Source: Paenibacillus plantarum
GTDB taxonomy: Bacteria; Bacillota; Bacilli; Paenibacillales; NBRC-103111
Assembly (NCBI RefSeq): GCF_013141695.1
Contig: NZ_WHNY01000067.1
Span: 583,107-647,106 of the forward strand
DNA: 64,000 nt
Reading direction: 5' to 3'
In this document: piece by piece, positions 45,358 through 54,746 of the stretch
How positions within the stretch are numbered: position 1 is the first letter of the stretch
How the letters are laid out: every line of letters starts with the position of its first letter
Notes under the pieces: generated by a model
Database searches by the model: none
The model's input: the letters and a program-made list of their open reading frames with translations, nothing else
What the model was told of the DNA's origin: nothing
Program-made: the position numbers and the translations under genes

Positions 45358-45448
45358 ATTTACTCGAGTAAATTCATATCTTGAGCACATTGTAGCATCG
45401 AATTTATTGCTTGCCAAGCATTTTTTAAGTATAATTTACTCGAGTAGA
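45358..45448. promoter_or_regulatory. overlapping divergent promoters with two ACTCGAGT operators
   Basis: Plus-strand promoter: TTGCTT (45407-45412), 17 bp, TATAAT (45430-45435). Minus-strand promoter: TTGGCA (45417-45412), 17 bp, TACAAT (45394-45389). The -35 boxes touch. The palindrome ATTTACTCGAGTAAAT (45358-45373) lies just after the minus start point, and TTTACTCGAGTAGA (45435-45448) just after the plus -10. Centres are 76 bp apart. Confidence 0.8.
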
Positions 45449-45468
45449 ATTTGCGGAGGGATCATTGA

Positions 45469-46458
45469 ATGGCTAGTCGTCAAGAAGTAGCAGAACGTGC
45501 AGGTGTCTCCGTTGCCGTCGTATCTTACGTGCTGAACGGCAAGACCAACGTAAAGATGGAAACGCGAGTGAGAGTTCTCGCAGCTATGAAAGAATTGGGA
45601 TATGAACCTAACCTATTGGCTCGAAGTTTAAAAACGAAGAAGACGGGTCAATTGGCGGTATTGGTTAACTATCTGGGGAATCCGTTCGAGGCAGGTTTAT
45701 TATTGCATATTGAATCCGCTGCGAGAGATGAATCCTTTCTCGTATTTTTCCAGAGCTATACGCCGGAAACGGAAGAGCAATTAATATCGTCATTGCGCGG
45801 GCGGGTGGATGGTATTATCCTGCTTGGTCAGCAGTTGATGACGGAGACATATGATCGAATTTCGGAATGGGATGTCCCTATCTTATCTGTGACCCAAAGT
45901 CCGAATGCCCAAGAACGGGGAATACCCTATATAGATGTGAACTGGGCTGTTCTGTACAGACAGGCTATTCAACATTTGAAGGACAAAGGGCATACAAGCA
46001 TCGGGTACATGTCAGATAGCCAATCGTCCTCCTATCATGTGAATAGGCTGCTTAATTTTCAAGAAGCCATGCTGGCAGAGGGGTTGGAGCTGCAAGATGA
46101 GATTTTGCTAAACGGTGAAGGCCGGTTAGAAAATGCATCTGAGGTTTTTCAAAGGTTTGTGAACAACTACCCTTCAGGACTGCCATTCAGCGCGATTATT
46201 TGTTCCAATGATTTGATGGCTGCTGGTGTTCTAGATGTTTGTAAAAAGAACGGTATTCAGATTCCAGAGCAACTTGCGATCCTTGGTTCAGAGAATATTT
46301 TGATGACGACACTTACTGAGCCAAAGTTGAGCGTTATTCATTACCCACGTGATGAGATAGGGAAACTTGCCATGGAAATGATGAAGGAGTTAATGGAAAA
46401 GCGACAAATGGCTTCGCGCACACTTACGGGACATCTAGTGATTCGGAACTCGAGTTAG
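45469..46458 (+). CDS. LacI-family regulator
   Basis: A 329-residue repressor. The N-terminal helix-turn-helix and hinge read VAERAGVSVAVVSYVLNG and LARSLKTKKTG; the rest is a periplasmic-binding-protein-like sugar-sensing domain. GGAGGG precedes the ATG. The two ACTCGAGT palindromes beside its own and the divergent oxidoreductase promoter are its likely sites, so it would repress both until an inducer binds. It also sits just upstream of the iol operon, whose operators differ in sequence. Confidence 0.9.
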   Translation: MASRQEVAERAGVSVAVVSYVLNGKTNVKMETRVRVLAAMKELGYEPNLLARSLKTKKTGQLAVLVNYLGNPFEAGLLLHIESAARDESFLVFFQSYTPETEEQLISSLRGRVDGIILLGQQLMTETYDRISEWDVPILSVTQSPNAQERGIPYIDVNWAVLYRQAIQHLKDKGHTSIGYMSDSQSSSYHVNRLLNFQEAMLAEGLELQDEILLNGEGRLENASEVFQRFVNNYPSGLPFSAIICSNDLMAAGVLDVCKKNGIQIPEQLAILGSENILMTTLTEPKLSVIHYPRDEIGKLAMEMMKELMEKRQMASRTLTGHLVIRNSS

Positions 46459-46477
46459 AGTGATTCAAAAAAAAGCA

Positions 46478-46506
46478 TTGCCAGTGAAATTAAAATATTG
46501 TATGAT
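46478..46506 (+). promoter_or_regulatory. sigma-A promoter of the iol operon
   Basis: TTGCCA (46478-46483), a 17-bp spacer and TATGAT (46501-46506). The transcript would start near 46513. Confidence 0.8.
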
Positions 46507-46510
46507 CGGA

Positions 46511-46568
46511 TTAAGCGCTTAACCCGTACAGGGGCGAGCGCTTAAAATTTGAAAGATTAAGCGCTTAA
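46511..46568. promoter_or_regulatory. three phased operators of the iol operon
   Basis: TTAAGCGCTTAA is present twice (46511-46522 and 46557-46568). A third, degenerate site, GAGCGCTTAAA (46536-46546), lies between them. The AGCGCT centres fall at 46516.5, 46539.5 and 46562.5, exactly 23 bp apart. The form fits a LacI-family repressor, and the first site covers the predicted transcription start. Confidence 0.8.
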
Positions 46569-46592
46569 CCTCTGAGTGGAAGGGAGATTTAC

Positions 46593-48458
46593 ATGCGTAC
46601 AATTCGACTTACAATGGCACAAGCACTACTTCGCTTTCTAGACCAGCAGTACATATCTATCGATGGACAGGAGACTAAATTTGTTCAAGGTGTCATGGGG
46701 ATTTTCGGACATGGCAATGTAACTGGGATTGGAGAAGCGTTAGAGTATAGCGCGGGTGACCTTACGTATATACAAGGCAAGAACGAGCAAGGAATGGTCC
46801 ACGCTGCAACCGCTTACGCGAAGCAAAAGAACCGCAAACAAATTTATGCCTGCACAACCTCCATAGGACCAGGCGCACTCAATATGGTAACGGCGGCGGC
46901 AACAGCGACCGTCAACCGTATCCCGGTGCTGCTGCTGCCGGGCGATAATTTTGCTTCGAGGCAGCCGGATCCCGTGCTGCAGCAGCTTGAAGTCACGAAC
47001 GATTATACGGTATCTGCGACAGACCCCTTCAAGTCCGTGAGCAAATACTGGGATCGAATCGTTCGTCCCGAGCAGTTGATGAGCGCTGCTACCCAAGCGA
47101 TGCGGGTATTAACGGATCCTGCAGAAGCAGGAGCGGTGACCTTAGCGCTTCCCCAAGACGTGCAGGCGGAAGCTTACGACTATCCGGAAACCTTTTTCGA
47201 TAAAAAGGTTCATTATATCGATCGCCGACCAGCGGCGCAGGAAACTGTCCAACGCGCGGCTGCGGTGATCTTAGGTAAAAAGCGCCCGTTAATTATCGCT
47301 GGCGGCGGCGTTCTATATGCGGAAGCGACGAAGGAACTAGCGGAGTTTGCAGAAGCGTTCGGCATCCCAGTTGCGGAAACGCAAGCAGGGAAAAGCTCGC
47401 TGCCTTGGAATCATCCGCTGCAAGTCGGAGCGATCGGTGTGACAGGTGCACTGGCGGCGAACAAGCTAGCGAAACAAGCGGATTTGATTATCGGTGTGGG
47501 AACGCGGTATTCCGACTTTACTACAGCATCCAAATCAGCTTTTGAGAATGACGATGTGCAATTTATTAATATCAATATCAGCGGTTTCGATTCTTCGAAG
47601 TTAGGCGGTATTTCGATTACGGCTGATGCGAAGGTAGCACTGAACTTATTACGCGAAACTCTGACATTCCTTGATTATTCGAGCAATTACGAAACTGGTT
47701 ACATAGCAACTTTGAAAGACGAATGGGATCGTGAAGTGGATCGTTTGTACCAAGCAGAGTGTGCGGAAGGCTTTGCTCAAACACATGCGCTTGGTGTGAT
47801 CAATGAAACCATTGACTCTTCCTCGGTTGTGGTTTGCGCAGCAGGAAGTTTACCTGGCGATTTACACCGTTTATGGCGTTCAACTGAGCCCAAAACGTAC
47901 CATATGGAATACGGTTTCTCTTGCATGGGATATGAAGTAAGCGGTGCCTTCGGTGCAGCTTTGGCGGAACCGGGTCGTGAAGTTTATGCGATCGTCGGAG
48001 ATGGCAGTTACTTAATGCTTCACTCGGAAGTAGTGACGAGCTTGCAAGAGGGACAGAAATTTACGATTCTGCTGTTTGATAATCATGGCTTCCAATGCAT
48101 TCATAATCTGCAGCGCAGTCAAGGGAGCGAAGGCTTCGGGAATGAATTCCGTTATCGGGAAACGGGGACTCGTAAGCTGACAGGAAGTTATATGCCGATT
48201 GACTTCGCAGCACATGCGCGCAGCTTGGGAGCGAAGTCCTACAAAGCGACTAATGCAGAAGAACTCAAGTCCGCACTGCTTCAGGCAAGTAAAGAAACAG
48301 TGACGACCTTAATTGAAATTCCTGTCGTACCTGGAACGAACACAGGCGGCTACGAGTCCTGGTGGCAGGTTGGCGTTCCTGAGGTTTCGGAGAGTGCCAA
48401 AGTGTTAGCAGCCCATGAAGAAATGAAGAAAAACATACAAGCGGCTAAACCCATTTAA
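46593..48458 (+). CDS. iolD: 3D-trihydroxycyclohexane-1,2-dione acylhydrolase (IolD)
   Basis: A thiamine-diphosphate enzyme that opens the ring of 3D-(3,5/4)-trihydroxycyclohexane-1,2-dione to give 5-deoxy-D-glucuronate, the third step of inositol breakdown. The N-terminal domain has the cofactor-activating Glu region (YIQGKNEQGMVHAA). The C-terminal cofactor motif is GDGSYLMLHSEVV through FDNHGFQCI. The 621-residue length is close to Bacillus IolD. AAGGGAG precedes the ATG. It is the first gene of the iol operon, directly behind the promoter and operators. Confidence 0.95.
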   Translation: MRTIRLTMAQALLRFLDQQYISIDGQETKFVQGVMGIFGHGNVTGIGEALEYSAGDLTYIQGKNEQGMVHAATAYAKQKNRKQIYACTTSIGPGALNMVTAAATATVNRIPVLLLPGDNFASRQPDPVLQQLEVTNDYTVSATDPFKSVSKYWDRIVRPEQLMSAATQAMRVLTDPAEAGAVTLALPQDVQAEAYDYPETFFDKKVHYIDRRPAAQETVQRAAAVILGKKRPLIIAGGGVLYAEATKELAEFAEAFGIPVAETQAGKSSLPWNHPLQVGAIGVTGALAANKLAKQADLIIGVGTRYSDFTTASKSAFENDDVQFININISGFDSSKLGGISITADAKVALNLLRETLTFLDYSSNYETGYIATLKDEWDREVDRLYQAECAEGFAQTHALGVINETIDSSSVVVCAAGSLPGDLHRLWRSTEPKTYHMEYGFSCMGYEVSGAFGAALAEPGREVYAIVGDGSYLMLHSEVVTSLQEGQKFTILLFDNHGFQCIHNLQRSQGSEGFGNEFRYRETGTRKLTGSYMPIDFAAHARSLGAKSYKATNAEELKSALLQASKETVTTLIEIPVVPGTNTGGYESWWQVGVPEVSESAKVLAAHEEMKKNIQAAKPI

Positions 48459-48479
48459 CAAAGAAGAGGTGACCTAACA

Positions 48480-49388
48480 ATGGAAGCACTACAGTTTAAG
48501 CTAGGCATACATCCGATTAATTGGGTGGGAGAGGACGTCAAGGAACATGGCGCTGATACCACATTTGAACAAATCGTAGATGAGATCCAGAAGCTGGGAT
48601 TGACCGGCACGGAGATGGGGCGCAAATATCCGACCGATATCAACGTACTGAAGAAAGAACTATCGGAACGAGGTATTGGGCTTGTATCTCAGTGGAAATC
48701 CGTCCTATTCTCGGATCCCGCATATAGAGAAGAAGAGTTGGAAGCCTACCGTAAGCATGTGCTATTTCTGAAAGAAATGGGCAGCACCGTAATCTCTACA
48801 GCAGAAGTTGGGGGTTCGCTCCATTTTGATCCGCGTCGGACGCCGAACGAGAAAGAAGTACTTCGCCTCGATGAAGCAGGTTGGCAGAGCTTAGCGGAAG
48901 GGCTTAACCGTGCGGGAGCTATTGCCGCTGAGCATGGGCTGAAGCTGACCTATCACCATCACGGTGGGACTGTGATTGAGTCACCTGAAGAGATCGATCG
49001 ATTGATGGAGCTAACCGATCCTTCCTTGGTCTACCTGCTGTTTGATACAGGGCACACCTACTACGGTGGTGGAGATCCATTGACTGTATTGCGTAAACAT
49101 TACAACCGAATTGCTTACATCCATTTGAAAGATATTCGTCAAGATGTACTGGATGAAGCGCGCGCGGAGCAGGTTGATTTCGTCACTTGTATTCGCAAAG
49201 GAGTGTTTACCGTACCAGGGGATGGCTGCCTTGATTTTGCACCGATTTTCAAAGAGTTATTGAATCGTGAATACACAGGATGGGCGATGCTCGAAGGCGA
49301 GCAAGACCCTGCAACTCATAATGCTTACGACTATGCGAAAAACGCACTGGACTATATCCATTCTTTATTAATAAAAGAAAGTAGGTAA
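48480..49388 (+). CDS. iolE: inosose dehydratase (IolE)
   Basis: Removes water from 2-keto-myo-inositol, the second step of the pathway. It has the xylose-isomerase-like TIM barrel, with metal-ligand regions HHHGGTVIES, FDTGHTYYGGG and IHLKDIR. Length 302 matches the family. AGAGGTGA lies before the ATG, and the gene follows iolD by 21 bp. Confidence 0.95.
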   Translation: MEALQFKLGIHPINWVGEDVKEHGADTTFEQIVDEIQKLGLTGTEMGRKYPTDINVLKKELSERGIGLVSQWKSVLFSDPAYREEELEAYRKHVLFLKEMGSTVISTAEVGGSLHFDPRRTPNEKEVLRLDEAGWQSLAEGLNRAGAIAAEHGLKLTYHHHGGTVIESPEEIDRLMELTDPSLVYLLFDTGHTYYGGGDPLTVLRKHYNRIAYIHLKDIRQDVLDEARAEQVDFVTCIRKGVFTVPGDGCLDFAPIFKELLNREYTGWAMLEGEQDPATHNAYDYAKNALDYIHSLLIKESR

Positions 49389-49395
49389 TCCGATC

Positions 49396-50406
49396 ATGAC
49401 CTATGTGACATTTCCGCAAGAAAAATCACTTGATTTTGTAGCTATCGGCAGATTATGTATCGACCTAAACGCGAACGAAATTCACCGTCCAATGGAAGAG
49501 ACGATGACGTTCACGAAGTATGTCGGCGGTTCGCCAGCGAACATTACGATTGGCATGTCCCGATTAGGGATGAAGACCTCTTTTATCGGCAAAATTGCGA
49601 ATGATCAAATGGGCCGTTTCATAGCTACCTATTTAGAGCGCAACGCGATTGATACGAGCAATGTCGTGACGGATCGCACAGGCGCTGTAACAGGTTTAGC
49701 TTTTACAGAAATCAAAAGCCCAACAGATTGCAGCATCTTGATGTATCGCGATAACGTGGCTGATTTGAAACTTACGCCTGAAGAGGTCCAGGAATCTCTG
49801 ATCGCTGGTGCGAAAGTATTGCTGATTTCCGGTACGGCGCTAGCTCAAAGTCCATCACGTGAAGCGGTGTTCCAAGCACTGAATTATGCGAAGAAGCACG
49901 GGGCAATCATCGTGTTTGATCTTGATTACCGTCCATACACATGGACTTCACCTGAAGAGACGGCGGTGTACTATAACCTAGCTGCTGAGAAATGCGATAT
50001 CATCCTCGGTACGCGTGAAGAGTTCGATATGATGGAGAAATTCGAGCATAATCCGGAAAAGGATGACCACATCACGGCTGCCAAATGGTTCGACTATTCA
50101 GCGAAGATAGTCATTATCAAGCATGGCAAAGACGGTTCTATCGCCTACACACCGGATGGTGTCGGACATCGTGCGAAGAGCTTCCCAGCAAAGGTTGTTA
50201 AGACTTTTGGAGCTGGTGATTCTTATGCTGCAGGCTTTATCTACGGAGTTATGCAAGGTTGGACGCTGGAAAAAAGTATGGAATACGGAAGCGCTGCTGC
50301 TTGTATCGTCATTTCCAGTCATAGCTGCTCGGATGCTATGCCAACTGCTGCTGCCGTGGATGATTATATTGAACGTTGCAATCGCGGAGAAATTACAGCC
50401 TCATAA
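49396..50406 (+). CDS. iolC: 5-dehydro-2-deoxygluconokinase (IolC)
   Basis: A PfkB-family kinase that phosphorylates 5-dehydro-2-deoxy-D-gluconate. The PfkB signature with its catalytic Asp is TFGAGDSYAAGFIYG, and the N-terminal substrate region is VGGSPANITIGMSRLG. Length 336. It starts eight bases after the iolE stop, so the two genes are tightly coupled; the ribosome site is GTAGGTAA inside the end of iolE. Confidence 0.95.
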   Translation: MTYVTFPQEKSLDFVAIGRLCIDLNANEIHRPMEETMTFTKYVGGSPANITIGMSRLGMKTSFIGKIANDQMGRFIATYLERNAIDTSNVVTDRTGAVTGLAFTEIKSPTDCSILMYRDNVADLKLTPEEVQESLIAGAKVLLISGTALAQSPSREAVFQALNYAKKHGAIIVFDLDYRPYTWTSPEETAVYYNLAAEKCDIILGTREEFDMMEKFEHNPEKDDHITAAKWFDYSAKIVIIKHGKDGSIAYTPDGVGHRAKSFPAKVVKTFGAGDSYAAGFIYGVMQGWTLEKSMEYGSAAACIVISSHSCSDAMPTAAAVDDYIERCNRGEITAS

Positions 50407-50431
50407 TGATTTATCAACCTAAAGGAGCGAA

Positions 50432-51883
50432 ATGGCTATGACACATACATTGAAAAACTGGATTGGCGGCGAATGGGTCGCATCATCCGCAACACAAACG
50501 GAGCCTGTTTATAATCCTGCAACAGAAGAAATTCTAGCTTATATTCCTATTTCGACCAAAGAAGAAGTGGATCAAGCGGTTCGCAATTCGCAAGAAGCGT
50601 TTCAATCATGGAGCCGTACACCTGTACCGAAGAGAGCAAGAGTCCTATTCAAATACCAACAATTACTTGTTGATCATTGGGAAGAGCTGGCTCGCATCGT
50701 GACGAAAGAAAACGGCAAAAGCTACTCCGAAGCTTATGGAGAAGTACTTCGCGGCATCGAGTGTGTGGAGTTCGCCGCTGGTGCACCTACACTGATGATG
50801 GGCAAACAGCTTCCGGATATTGCTTCCAATCTGGAGTCTGGGATGTACCGTTACCCAATCGGAGTTATTGGTGGGATCACGCCATTCAACTTCCCGATGA
50901 TGGTACCTTGCTGGATGTTCCCACTCGCGATCGCATGCGGCAATACGTTCGTATTAAAGCCGTCGGAGCGTACGCCTCACTTGGCTAACCGCCTTGCTGA
51001 ATTGTTCCACGAAGCTGGATTGCCAGCTGGTGTGCTGAACATCGTTCATGGTGCGCATGATGTGGTGAATGGCCTACTTGAGCACAAAGATATTAAAGCG
51101 ATCTCCTTCGTTGGCTCCCAGCCCGTAGCGGAGTATGTATACAAAACAGCGGCAGCGAACGGGAAACGCGTTCAAGCGCTTGCAGGCGCGAAAAATCACT
51201 CTATCGTGATGCCGGATGCGAACTTATCCATTGCAGTGAAGGAAATCACGAATGCGGCTTTCGGTTCTGCAGGCGAGCGCTGTATGGCATGTTCCGTCGT
51301 GGTAGCAGTAGGCGATGTAGCGGATACGTTAGTTAGCAAGCTGCTTGAAGCGGCAGATGCGATTACGATTGGCAACGGAAATGATGAAGGTGTGTTCTTG
51401 GGTCCTGTTATTCGCGGTGGACACAAGGATCGTACATTGAAATATATCGACATCGGTGAAAAAGAAGGCGCAATTATGATTCGTGATGGACGTAAAGACG
51501 CCGCTGCTTCCGAAGCGGGCTACTTCGTAGGCCCGACAATCTTCGATCAAGTGCAATGTGAAATGAAAATTTGGGAAGACGAAATTTTTGCTCCTGTGCT
51601 TTCCATCGTTCGTGTAGCAACACTCGAAGAAGCAATTGAGCTTTCCAACCGTTCCGAGTTCGCGAATGGCGCATGCCTGTTTACGCAGGATGGCAGCAAT
51701 GTACGTCAATTCCGTGAAAACATTGAAGCAGGGATGCTAGGCATTAACCTTGGTGTACCAGCACCAATGGCTTTCTTCCCATTCTCTGGCTGGAAAAAAT
51801 CCTTCTACGGCGATTTGCATGCCAATGGTACGGATGGCGTGGAATTCTATACGCGTAAAAAGATGGTAACGGCTCGCTGGTAA
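50432..51883 (+). CDS. iolA: methylmalonate/malonate-semialdehyde dehydrogenase (IolA)
   Basis: Oxidises malonic semialdehyde to acetyl-CoA and CO2 with NAD and CoA, the last step. The aldehyde-dehydrogenase catalytic Cys lies in FGSAGERCMACSVV. The nucleotide-binding SFVGSQPVAEYVY is also clear. Length 483 is normal. AAAGGAG is close to the ATG at 50432; the next ATG at 50438 has better spacing. Confidence 0.95.
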   Translation: MAMTHTLKNWIGGEWVASSATQTEPVYNPATEEILAYIPISTKEEVDQAVRNSQEAFQSWSRTPVPKRARVLFKYQQLLVDHWEELARIVTKENGKSYSEAYGEVLRGIECVEFAAGAPTLMMGKQLPDIASNLESGMYRYPIGVIGGITPFNFPMMVPCWMFPLAIACGNTFVLKPSERTPHLANRLAELFHEAGLPAGVLNIVHGAHDVVNGLLEHKDIKAISFVGSQPVAEYVYKTAAANGKRVQALAGAKNHSIVMPDANLSIAVKEITNAAFGSAGERCMACSVVVAVGDVADTLVSKLLEAADAITIGNGNDEGVFLGPVIRGGHKDRTLKYIDIGEKEGAIMIRDGRKDAAASEAGYFVGPTIFDQVQCEMKIWEDEIFAPVLSIVRVATLEEAIELSNRSEFANGACLFTQDGSNVRQFRENIEAGMLGINLGVPAPMAFFPFSGWKKSFYGDLHANGTDGVEFYTRKKMVTARW

Positions 51884-51915
51884 CAGCGAGTTTCCGCTAG
51901 AAAGGAGCGATTGGT

Positions 51916-52794
51916 ATGGCACTCGTCTCAATGAAAGAGATGCTGCAGACGGCGTTAGAAGGTAAATATGCCGTTGGGCAATTTAATTTAAATAATCTTG
52001 AATTCACACAAGCGATCTTACAAGCGGCCCAACTCGAACAGGCGCCCGTGATTCTTGGTGTAAGTGAGGCTTACATTCCCTATATGGGGGGACTGCCCTG
52101 TATCGCAGGCATTGTGAAAGCTTTGATCGAGCACTATGGCATTACAGTGCCAGTAGCCCTTCATTTGGATCATGGCAGCTCGTATGAAGTATGTATCAAA
52201 GCGATCCACGCTGGATTTACCTCGGTGATGATCGATGCTTCCCATCATTCGCTCGAGCATAACATCGAAGTTACGCGTCAAGTGACGCAAGCTGCGCATG
52301 TGCTCGGTGTTTCTGTAGAGTCTGAGTTAGGTCGGATTACAGGACGTGAAGATGATCTAGTTGTAGATGATGCTGATGGGATGTATGCGGTGGCTGAGGA
52401 TTGTGTGAAAATGGTTCAGGAAACAGGCATCGATTGTTTAGCACCTGCACTTGGATCGGTTCATGGTCCTTATCGCGGACAGCCTAAGCTTGGTTTTGAA
52501 CGAATGGCTGAAATTAAGGAACTGACAGGAGTACCCCTTGTGCTTCATGGGGGAAGCGGTCTGCCAGATGACGAAATTCGCCAAGCCATTGCTTGTGGTA
52601 CAGCTAAAATTAACGTTAATACAGATAATCAAATTGCTTGCACAGCAACGATTCGCAAATTTTTGAATGATCACCCGGATGCCTATGATCCTAGGAATTA
52701 TTTAATCCCAGCTCGGGAAGCCATCATTGCATCTGTGAGAGCCAAAATCCAGTTATTCGGAAGTGCAGGTAAAGCGGGAGGGAACGTAGGATGA
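51916..52794 (+). CDS. iolJ: class II aldolase, 6-phospho-5-dehydro-2-deoxygluconate aldolase (IolJ)
   Basis: Cleaves 6-phospho-5-dehydro-2-deoxygluconate into dihydroxyacetone phosphate and malonic semialdehyde. Zinc-binding histidines are seen in ALHLDHGSS and LVLHGGSG, with the phosphate-binding VNTDNQIA near the C terminus. Length 292 fits class II fructose-bisphosphate-type aldolases; the operon makes the IolJ assignment. AAAGGAG precedes the ATG. The stop overlaps the iolG start by four bases. Confidence 0.92.
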   Translation: MALVSMKEMLQTALEGKYAVGQFNLNNLEFTQAILQAAQLEQAPVILGVSEAYIPYMGGLPCIAGIVKALIEHYGITVPVALHLDHGSSYEVCIKAIHAGFTSVMIDASHHSLEHNIEVTRQVTQAAHVLGVSVESELGRITGREDDLVVDDADGMYAVAEDCVKMVQETGIDCLAPALGSVHGPYRGQPKLGFERMAEIKELTGVPLVLHGGSGLPDDEIRQAIACGTAKINVNTDNQIACTATIRKFLNDHPDAYDPRNYLIPAREAIIASVRAKIQLFGSAGKAGGNVG

Positions 52795-53831
52795 AGAAGA
52801 TCAGAATCGGTATTATCGGCGCAGGCCGCATTGGTAAAATCCACGCAGACAATTTATTACGGAACCCGCAAGTTGAGATTGTGGCAGTAAGCGATCTGTT
52901 TGCAGGTCCTGAGCTCGAAGCATGGGCAGCAGACCGCAACATTTCCATCGTAACTAAGGATAGCAACGAACTTATTTCTCATCCAGATATCGATGCCATT
53001 TTCATTTGTTCCTCCACAGATACGCATGTTCCGTTGATAGGGCAAGCCGCGCGTGCGGGTAAACATATTTTCTGTGAAAAACCGATCTCGATGGATATCA
53101 CACAAACCGTATCAGCGATTGATGAAGTTAGAAAAGCTGGCGTGAAGCTGCAAATTGGCTTTAATCGTCGTTTTGATCACAATTTCAAGCGTGTGCAAGA
53201 AGTCGTGCAAAGCGGGGGGATCGGCGATCCTCATATTATTAAAATTACTTCCCGTGACCCGAATCCGCCTCATATTGATTATGTCAAAGTTTCCGGCGGT
53301 ATCTTCATGGATATGATGATTCATGATTTTGATATGGCTCGATTTGTTTCAGGCAGTGAGGTTGAAGAAGTGTATGCGGTTGGAAATGTACTGATAAATC
53401 CGGATTTTGCCCAGCATGGTGATGTGGATACAGCGGTTGTGACACTTCGTTTCGCGAATGGCGCACTAGGTGTGATTGATAATAGCCGTCAAGCCGTATA
53501 TGGCTATGACCAGCGTGTTGAAGTGTTTGGCTCCAAGGGCAGTGTGGTCGTTGCGAATGATCATCCGAATACAGCTGTGATCTCCACAGCAGAATCGATT
53601 GTGAGTGATAAACCGCTGCATTTCTTCCTTGAGCGTTATCAAGCAGCTTATATAGAAGAAACGCAAATGTTTATTGATGCGATTTTGAATGATAAGTGTG
53701 TGCCTGTTAGTGGGGATGACGGTGTTCAAGCCGAACGGATTGCACTAGCTGCGAAGTTATCTTCCCGTTTGGGCAGACCAGTGAAGGTGAGTGAGGCCTT
53801 GGAATTGCTCAAAGAATCCGCGGTATCCTAA
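52791..53831 (+). CDS. iolG: myo-inositol 2-dehydrogenase (IolG)
   Basis: NAD-dependent oxidation of myo-inositol to 2-keto-myo-inositol, the entry step. The N-terminal Rossmann motif is GAGRIGKIHA. The Gfo/Idh/MocA catalytic region has CEKPISMD with the conserved EKP and GGIFMDMMIHDFDMAR with the catalytic Asp and His. Length 346. It overlaps iolJ by four bases. Confidence 0.93.
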   Translation: MKKIRIGIIGAGRIGKIHADNLLRNPQVEIVAVSDLFAGPELEAWAADRNISIVTKDSNELISHPDIDAIFICSSTDTHVPLIGQAARAGKHIFCEKPISMDITQTVSAIDEVRKAGVKLQIGFNRRFDHNFKRVQEVVQSGGIGDPHIIKITSRDPNPPHIDYVKVSGGIFMDMMIHDFDMARFVSGSEVEEVYAVGNVLINPDFAQHGDVDTAVVTLRFANGALGVIDNSRQAVYGYDQRVEVFGSKGSVVVANDHPNTAVISTAESIVSDKPLHFFLERYQAAYIEETQMFIDAILNDKCVPVSGDDGVQAERIALAAKLSSRLGRPVKVSEALELLKESAVS

Positions 53832-53852
53832 GAAGGGGAGGGAGACGTTACG

Positions 53853-54671
53853 ATGTCCAAATTAATTGTAACACCTGCATCTTCTCCGAATGAAGAAGGC
53901 AGCCTTTTACAAGTGACGCCGGAATCGGCAGGTTGGCAGTATGTTGGATTCGAAATTGTTCAGCTAGCAGCAGGAGAAACCTTGAAACGTGAAACTGCTG
54001 ATCAAGAGGTATGCCTCGTATTGTTGAGCGGCAAAGCGGATGTGAGCACAAAGGAAGAACAATGGCTTGGGATCGGTCAGCGTATGAGCGTGTTTGAGCA
54101 AATTCCTCCTTATTCTGTCTATGTGACTAGCCATGATAACTATGAAGTGACGGCGTTAACTTCGCTAGAGCTTGCTGTGTGCTCAGCGCCTGGTGCCGGG
54201 AATCATCGTTCACGCTTGATTGCTCCTGCGCAAGTAGGCGTTGAGACACGCGGATATGGGAATATCGAGCGTTACATTCATAATATTTTGCCTGAGAGCG
54301 AGCCTGCGGATAGTTTACTTGTTGTCGAAGTTTTCACTCCGAACGGCCATTGGTCCAGTTATCCGCCGCACAAGCATGATCGTGATGCGCTTCCGGATGA
54401 GTCCTTTCTGGAAGAAACGTATTATTTTCGTGTCCAGCCTGAGCAAGGTTTTGCGATTCAACGGGTGTACACAGATGATCGTTCACTTGATGAAACGTTA
54501 ATTGTTAAAAACGGAGAAGCCGTGCTAGTTCCTCGTGGCTACCATCCCGTATCTGCGCCTCCGGGCTATGATGTGTATTATTTGAATGTCATGGCTGGAC
54601 CTACGCGGATATGGAAATTTCATAATGACCCCGACCATGCCTGGATCATGACGAAGCCGAGCGAATCGTAA
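53853..54671 (+). CDS. iolB: 5-deoxy-glucuronate isomerase (IolB)
   Basis: Isomerises 5-deoxy-glucuronate to 5-dehydro-2-deoxy-gluconate. It is a bicupin; metal-ligand residues are visible in YPPHKHDRD and PRGYHPVSAPPGYD. Length 272 is normal. GGGGAGGGAGA precedes the ATG. It is the last enzyme gene of the operon; a separate promoter for the regulator gene follows. Confidence 0.93.
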   Translation: MSKLIVTPASSPNEEGSLLQVTPESAGWQYVGFEIVQLAAGETLKRETADQEVCLVLLSGKADVSTKEEQWLGIGQRMSVFEQIPPYSVYVTSHDNYEVTALTSLELAVCSAPGAGNHRSRLIAPAQVGVETRGYGNIERYIHNILPESEPADSLLVVEVFTPNGHWSSYPPHKHDRDALPDESFLEETYYFRVQPEQGFAIQRVYTDDRSLDETLIVKNGEAVLVPRGYHPVSAPPGYDVYYLNVMAGPTRIWKFHNDPDHAWIMTKPSES

Positions 54672-54676
54672 GGCGG

Positions 54677-54705
54677 TTGCAAGTTCTGGCAAGCCCCGTC
54701 ATAAT
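54677..54705 (+). promoter_or_regulatory. sigma-A promoter of the terminal LacI gene
   Basis: TTGCAA (54677-54682), a 17-bp spacer and CATAAT (54700-54705), directly after iolB. The regulator can therefore be made independently of the operon. Confidence 0.6.
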
Positions 54706-54746
54706 GGGGGAATAACTGTATTCTTCAAGAAAAATGGGGTAGTACG

